Shown: positions 7,488 through 9,932 of the stretch, piece after piece
Layout: the number at the start of each line of letters is the position of its first letter
How positions within the stretch are numbered: position 1 is the first letter of the stretch
NCBI GenBank assembly: GCA_002371295.1
Contig: DFGZ01000359.1
Location: forward strand, 2,534-12,465
DNA length: 9,932 nt
Direction: 5' to 3'
From: Oribacterium sp. UBA3737
GTDB lineage: Bacteria > Bacillota_A > Clostridia > Lachnospirales > Lachnospiraceae
Notes under the pieces: model-generated
The model's database searches: none
What the model was told of the DNA's origin: nothing
The model's input: the letters and a program-made list of their open reading frames with translations, nothing else
Program-made: the position numbers and the translations under genes

Positions 7488-9167
7488 ATGAAGAAGTTCA
7501 GAAGAATTATGGCTCTGTTAATTGCCACAGTTATGGTTCTTAGCATGGGTACAGCGGCGTTCGCGGCTGAAGGAGATATTACTATTTCATTCCCTGAAGA
7601 CACAAAGTATGCGAATCATCAGTATGAGGTATATCAGATCTTTACAGGTACAGTTGGAGAAGATGGAAAAACACTTAAAAACCTCAAGTATGGTGATAAC
7701 ACAAAAACAGCTGCTAATAAGGGAAAAGCAGTATCAGAAGCGGATCTTACAACTCTTGCTGCTATCGACAGTGAGAACGAGCAGGAAATCATTGCTGCAA
7801 TCACCCCCTTTGCATCGCTTTCAAACCCTGTAGCGACTCTGACTAAGGATAATCGGACATTCACTGGTCCTGCTGGTTACTATCTGATTAAGGATAAAGA
7901 TGATACACAGACGGGTAAAACATCAGAGACTGACGAAAAGTCATATACACTCTATATTCTTAAAGTTGCAGGAAATGTAACAATTTCTCCTAAAGCTTCA
8001 GTTCCGAGCGTCGAGAAAAAAGTGGATGATGTAAATGACTCTACTGGCGCAAAAGAACCTAAGCAGGATTCGGCCGACTATGAGATTGGCGACTGGGTAC
8101 CTTTCCATCTGTCAGCAACAACCGCCTCTAATGTAGATGATTACAAGAAGTATCATCTGACATTTGTTGATACACTGGAGAGTGGAAAATTTGATGCTGT
8201 TCGGAATGTTGTGATCAAAGTTGGAGATAAAGAAATTACAGAGAGTTTTGTAGGATTCACCGTTACGAAAACTGATGTAGCAGCTCCTTCAACAAGTGGA
8301 TTCGAAATCAAACTCACATTCACACCTTCTGGTGACGGAGCAGTTACACTGCCTGAAGCCCTGAACGGCGAAACAGTAACAATCGACTTTGAGGCAAAGC
8401 TTGGTGCAGGCGCAACAATCGGACAGGTAGGCAATGTTAATACAGTTAAGTTGAAGTTCAGCAATAACCCCAACAGCACAGATGACAGCGAAGAAGCTGA
8501 AACCCCTGAAGATACTGTTATTGTCTTTACTTATAAGACAGTTATTGACAAGGTAGATCCCGATGGCGCTGCACTGAAGGGTGCCGAATTTAAGCTTTAT
8601 AAGAAATACACAGCTGCACAGCTCGCAGCTACTGGAAAAACGGCTGCAGAAGTAAAGGATAGCGAAGGTAAGGCTATTGCAAAGTATGCGAATACCGATG
8701 CGGCATCTTATGTAGAGGTTGATGGAGCAAGAATTACTGCTGAAACCACAACTTTCGAATTCAATGGTCTTGATGACGGCGATTATGTACTTGTTGAGAC
8801 AAAGGTTCCTGCTAATTACAATGCCATTGATCCAATTGAATTTACGGTCACAGGAACACACGCTGCAACTGCAAATGCATTAAGCAAAGACACACACAAA
8901 GACGGAGACGCATATGTACTTACCGGTCTTACTGTATCGAATGCTGCTTTAAATGCAAGTGTTGCTGGCGGCGAAATTAATAAGAAAGACGGCACAAAAC
9001 ATACAGCAGTATCTGGTGAAGTTTACGGAGAGATTATCAACGAATCTGGTGTACAGCTTCCCAGTACTGGTGGCATCGGTACAACAATGTTCTACATCGT
9101 TGGTGCTATCATGGTTATCGGCGCAGGCGTAGTTCTTATTTCTCGCCGCCGCATGAACGTACAGTAA
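7488..9167 (+). CDS. SpaA/FimA-type major pilin, LPSTG-anchored, isopeptide-forming
   Basis: Complete 559-residue shaft-type pilin precursor. Residues 1-26 are a signal peptide (MKKFRR, hydrophobic core, likely cut AFA|AEG). The N-terminal domain (about 27-165) ends near SPKASVPSVEKKVDD, where K169 is the best candidate for the Lys that sortase joins to the next subunit. A D2 isopeptide domain (about 172-335) has K177/K178, FVDTLESG (D228) and NVNTVKLKFSNNPN, whose N318 is the likely bond partner. A CnaB domain (about 346-515) has K355 (VIDKVDPDG), LKGAEFKLY and the E-box YVLVETKVPANYN (E437). The sorting signal is LPSTG (524-528), a hydrophobic stretch and RRR. Family knowledge says class C sortase cleaves such pilins at LPxTG and polymerises them on the cell surface. 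Size, layout and the upstream adhesin support this role. Which Lys and Asn are used is inferred from motif position. Confidence 0.93.
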   Translation: MKKFRRIMALLIATVMVLSMGTAAFAAEGDITISFPEDTKYANHQYEVYQIFTGTVGEDGKTLKNLKYGDNTKTAANKGKAVSEADLTTLAAIDSENEQEIIAAITPFASLSNPVATLTKDNRTFTGPAGYYLIKDKDDTQTGKTSETDEKSYTLYILKVAGNVTISPKASVPSVEKKVDDVNDSTGAKEPKQDSADYEIGDWVPFHLSATTASNVDDYKKYHLTFVDTLESGKFDAVRNVVIKVGDKEITESFVGFTVTKTDVAAPSTSGFEIKLTFTPSGDGAVTLPEALNGETVTIDFEAKLGAGATIGQVGNVNTVKLKFSNNPNSTDDSEEAETPEDTVIVFTYKTVIDKVDPDGAALKGAEFKLYKKYTAAQLAATGKTAAEVKDSEGKAIAKYANTDAASYVEVDGARITAETTTFEFNGLDDGDYVLVETKVPANYNAIDPIEFTVTGTHAATANALSKDTHKDGDAYVLTGLTVSNAALNASVAGGEINKKDGTKHTAVSGEVYGEIINESGVQLPSTGGIGTTMFYIVGAIMVIGAGVVLISRRRMNVQ

Positions 9168-9207
9168 TTATCAGTACGTACTAGCAGTTAAGTATTCTGA
9201 TTTGGCA

Positions 9208-9227
9208 AGTTGAGGCTTTGCTCGACT
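9208..9227 (+). other. Small hairpin downstream of the pilin stop
   Basis: AGTTGAG-gctttg-CTCGACT is a 7-bp stem with one G-U pair, 40 bases after the pilin stop. No T run follows. Between it and the stop lies the perfect 10-base palindrome AGTACGTACT (9173-9182). These may be 3'-UTR structures of the pilin mRNA; no function can be assigned. Confidence 0.3.
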
Positions 9228-9254
9228 GGCAGATTAAGACATAATTGCGAATAA

Positions 9255-9301
9255 TAATTCCCCGCTACACTCCAGGTTTTCCGGAGAGTAGCGGGGAATT
9301 A
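9255..9301. terminator. Strong bidirectional hairpin ending the pilin transcript
   Basis: TAATTCCCCGCTAC (9255-9268) pairs perfectly with GTAGCGGGGAATTA (9288-9301). After one A-A mismatch the stem continues with CTCC/GGAG and GG/CC (one bulged A) around a TTTT loop. It sits between the pilin and the convergent - strand Rpn region, where a shared terminator is expected. The + side lacks a proper T tract (AATGTTTAG follows); the - side is followed by TTATT-like sequence. Termination, or protection of the pilin mRNA 3' end, is therefore inferred. The rest of 9302-9395 shows nothing recognisable. Confidence 0.65.
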
Positions 9302-9395
9302 ATGTTTAGAAATTATGTAAAATCAATGATTGGATGGCCATCACAGGGAACTAAACTAACCTGTCTGAGCGAAGAATAACACTCTATATTTTGGC

Positions 9396-9614
9396 TCATT
9401 CCGCATCTGTAATTCCATGCGAAGCGAGAAGCTTTCTGAGACGTTCCAGTTTTGCTTCGGCAGAGTCGGCGCGCGAACGCTCGCGGTCGGTATTAGCACG
9501 TTCTTGTTCGCGGCCCTTTTCAACGCCTTCTTTGAGACCTTTTTCAACGCCTTCCTTGTGGCCTTTGTCATAACCTTCTTTATATTCTTTCTCAAGCTGT
9601 TCAAGAAATGTCAT
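9396..9614 (-). CDS. RpnS-like small C-terminal protein (72 aa), candidate intragenic antitoxin
   Basis: The ORF starts at ATG 9614-9612 (MTFLEQLEKEYKEGYDKG) and ends at TGA 9398-9396. GGAGG at 9628-9624 lies 9 bases upstream, an excellent ribosome binding site. Five four-residue units (YDKG, HKEG, VEKG, LKEG, VEKG) are followed by a highly charged helix (REQERANTDRERSRADSAEA) and LERLRKLLASHGITDAE, a probable coiled coil. Upstream in the same frame is WRKEYMTFLE, which resembles the segment linking the nuclease domain to the repeat tail in Rpn proteins. In E. coli, Rpn C-terminal domains are translated separately (RpnS) and block the toxic full-length RpnL; their four-residue repeats vary in number. 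Here the nuclease part in front is truncated and out of frame, so this ORF would stand alone. Expression and antitoxin role are inferred; decayed gene debris is the alternative. Confidence 0.6.
   Translation of the reverse strand: MTFLEQLEKEYKEGYDKGHKEGVEKGLKEGVEKGREQERANTDRERSRADSAEAKLERLRKLLASHGITDAE
9397..9564 (-). repeat. Direct repeat, copy 1 (Rpn 3' end)
   Basis: 168 bases that match 9789-9932 with two substitutions (9404, 9418) and one 24-base insertion. The insertion is one extra unit of a 24-base tandem repeat (units 9517-9540 and 9541-9564, a more diverged third unit near 9565-9588), encoding GLKEGVEK on the - strand. Confidence 0.9.
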
Positions 9615-9778
9615 GTATTCTTTCCTCCATGTATATGGCCTCTGGCCTTCTGAACCGCGTTTTCCAGCTGGGCTGTGAATTCGCTTGATGGATGATTGCC
9701 TGCTACATAAGCAAGGAAAGATTTCATCTTCTCTGATACGTCGTCAGCGGTTCCCTGCGCGCAGAGAAAGATCGGTCT
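9611..9778 (-). pseudogene. 5'-truncated, out-of-frame fragment of an Rpn-family nuclease gene
   Basis: Read leftwards from 9778, the frame begins RPIFLCAQGTADDVSEKMK, continues FLAYVAGNHPSSEFTAQLEN and AVQKARGHIHGGKNT, and stops at TGA 9613-9611 (55 residues). The DDVSEKMKSFLAYVAG stretch is what I recognise from the region after the PD-(D/E)XK core in Rpn/'putative transposase' proteins of clostridia; the catalytic core is absent. No start codon is available, and the codon just upstream is TAG. The expected continuation, WRKEYMTFLE, lies in another frame. Only 11 bases separate AGA of KAR from TGG of WRK, one short of four codons, so a single-base deletion is likely. The stop overlaps the ATG of the small ORF as ATGA. 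It is not translatable by itself unless ribosomes read through from the right. Confidence 0.7.
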
Positions 9779-9932
9779 CTAAATGGAGCATTCCGTATCT
9801 GTAATTCCGTGCGAAGCGAGAAGCTTTCTGAGACGTTCCAGTTTTGCTTCGGCAGAGTCGGCGCGCGAACGCTCGCGGTCGGTATTAGCACGTTCTTGTT
9901 CGCGGCCCTTTTCAACGCCTTCCTTGTGGCCT
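9779..9932 (-). CDS. C-terminal end of a second Rpn-family protein (runs off the right edge)
   Basis: Coming in from 9932, the frame reads GHKEGVEKGREQERANTD, a charged helix and KLERLRKLLASHGITDTECSI, ending at TAG 9781-9779. It is nearly identical to the tail of the left copy (9396-9614) but has a shorter repeat run in the part seen and a slightly different end (DTECSI instead of DAE). It should be the C-terminal domain of an Rpn nuclease whose catalytic part, and any internal RpnS start, lie right of the window. Rpn proteins are PD-(D/E)XK nucleases linked to recombination and, in E. coli, phage defence. Whether this copy is full length cannot be told. The frame continues past the TAG straight into the left fragment. 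Confidence 0.7.
   Translation of the reverse strand, partial: GHKEGVEKGREQERANTDRERSRADSAEAKLERLRKLLASHGITDTECSI
9789..9932 (-). repeat. Direct repeat, copy 2 (Rpn 3' end)
   Basis: Second copy of the repeat, spaced 392 bases from copy 1 over most of its length and 368 bases beyond the 24-base unit it lacks. It contains one 24-base unit (9909-9932) before the window ends, so its full extent and total unit count are unknown. Near identity points to a recent duplication or to gene conversion between the copies. Confidence 0.88.

Noticed and set aside
9391..9653. Plus-strand ORFs of 60 and 78 residues over the Rpn repeat
   Set aside because: They are complements of the - strand coding repeat (low-complexity Ser/Arg or Phe/Ala), with no ribosome binding site.
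9397..9932. CRISPR array or IS element with terminal repeats
   Set aside because: Only two long copies exist; they are coding on the same strand, and no inverted terminal repeats or transposase DDE motif are seen. A partial gene duplication explains them.

Overview
The window reads as part of a Gram-positive (Bacillota) chromosome, most likely an anaerobic clostridium of the Lachnospiraceae type. The reasons are long isopeptide-rich surface proteins with LPxTG-like sorting signals, AGGAGG-type ribosome binding sites, and fragments of an Rpn-family (PD-(D/E)XK) nuclease gene. The genus cannot be fixed from the sequence alone.

Layout. (1) Bases 1-7188, + strand: the 3' 2,395 codons of a giant cell-wall-anchored surface protein whose start lies left of the window. 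It has a conserved N-terminal part, about five Ig-like/isopeptide-type segments, eight CnaB (SpaA/collagen-binding-B) modules, an LPESG sorting signal and an unusual Arg/Gly-rich C-terminal tail. (2) Bases 7189-7487: a GC-rich, hairpin-rich gap with a buried Shine-Dalgarno, a tiny nested ORF and mutually exclusive hairpins. It separates the adhesin from the next gene. (3) Bases 7488-9167, + strand: a complete 559-residue shaft-type pilin with signal peptide, D2 isopeptide domain, CnaB domain and LPSTG anchor. (4) Bases 9168-9395: non-coding, dominated by a very strong hairpin at 9255-9301. (5) Bases 9396-9932, - strand: two tandem, partly duplicated 3' ends of an Rpn-type gene. The right copy runs off the window. 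The left one is a 5'-truncated remnant whose own reading frame is broken, but whose C-terminal small ORF is intact and has its own ribosome binding site.

How the parts work together. The two + strand genes look like a sortase-assembled pilus: the large protein as tip or ancillary adhesin, the 559-residue protein as polymerising shaft subunit. No sortase is in the window, so the polymerase must be encoded to the left or elsewhere. The - strand region fits the gene-within-gene toxin-antitoxin arrangement described for Rpn proteins, where a separately translated C-terminal part (RpnS) inhibits the full-length nuclease (RpnL). Here an RpnS-like ORF seems to survive alone next to a second copy, and the two differ by one 24-base unit of a four-residue repeat. 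This and the structured gap at 7130-7366 are the most interesting parts of the window. All base counts and pairings were made by eye.
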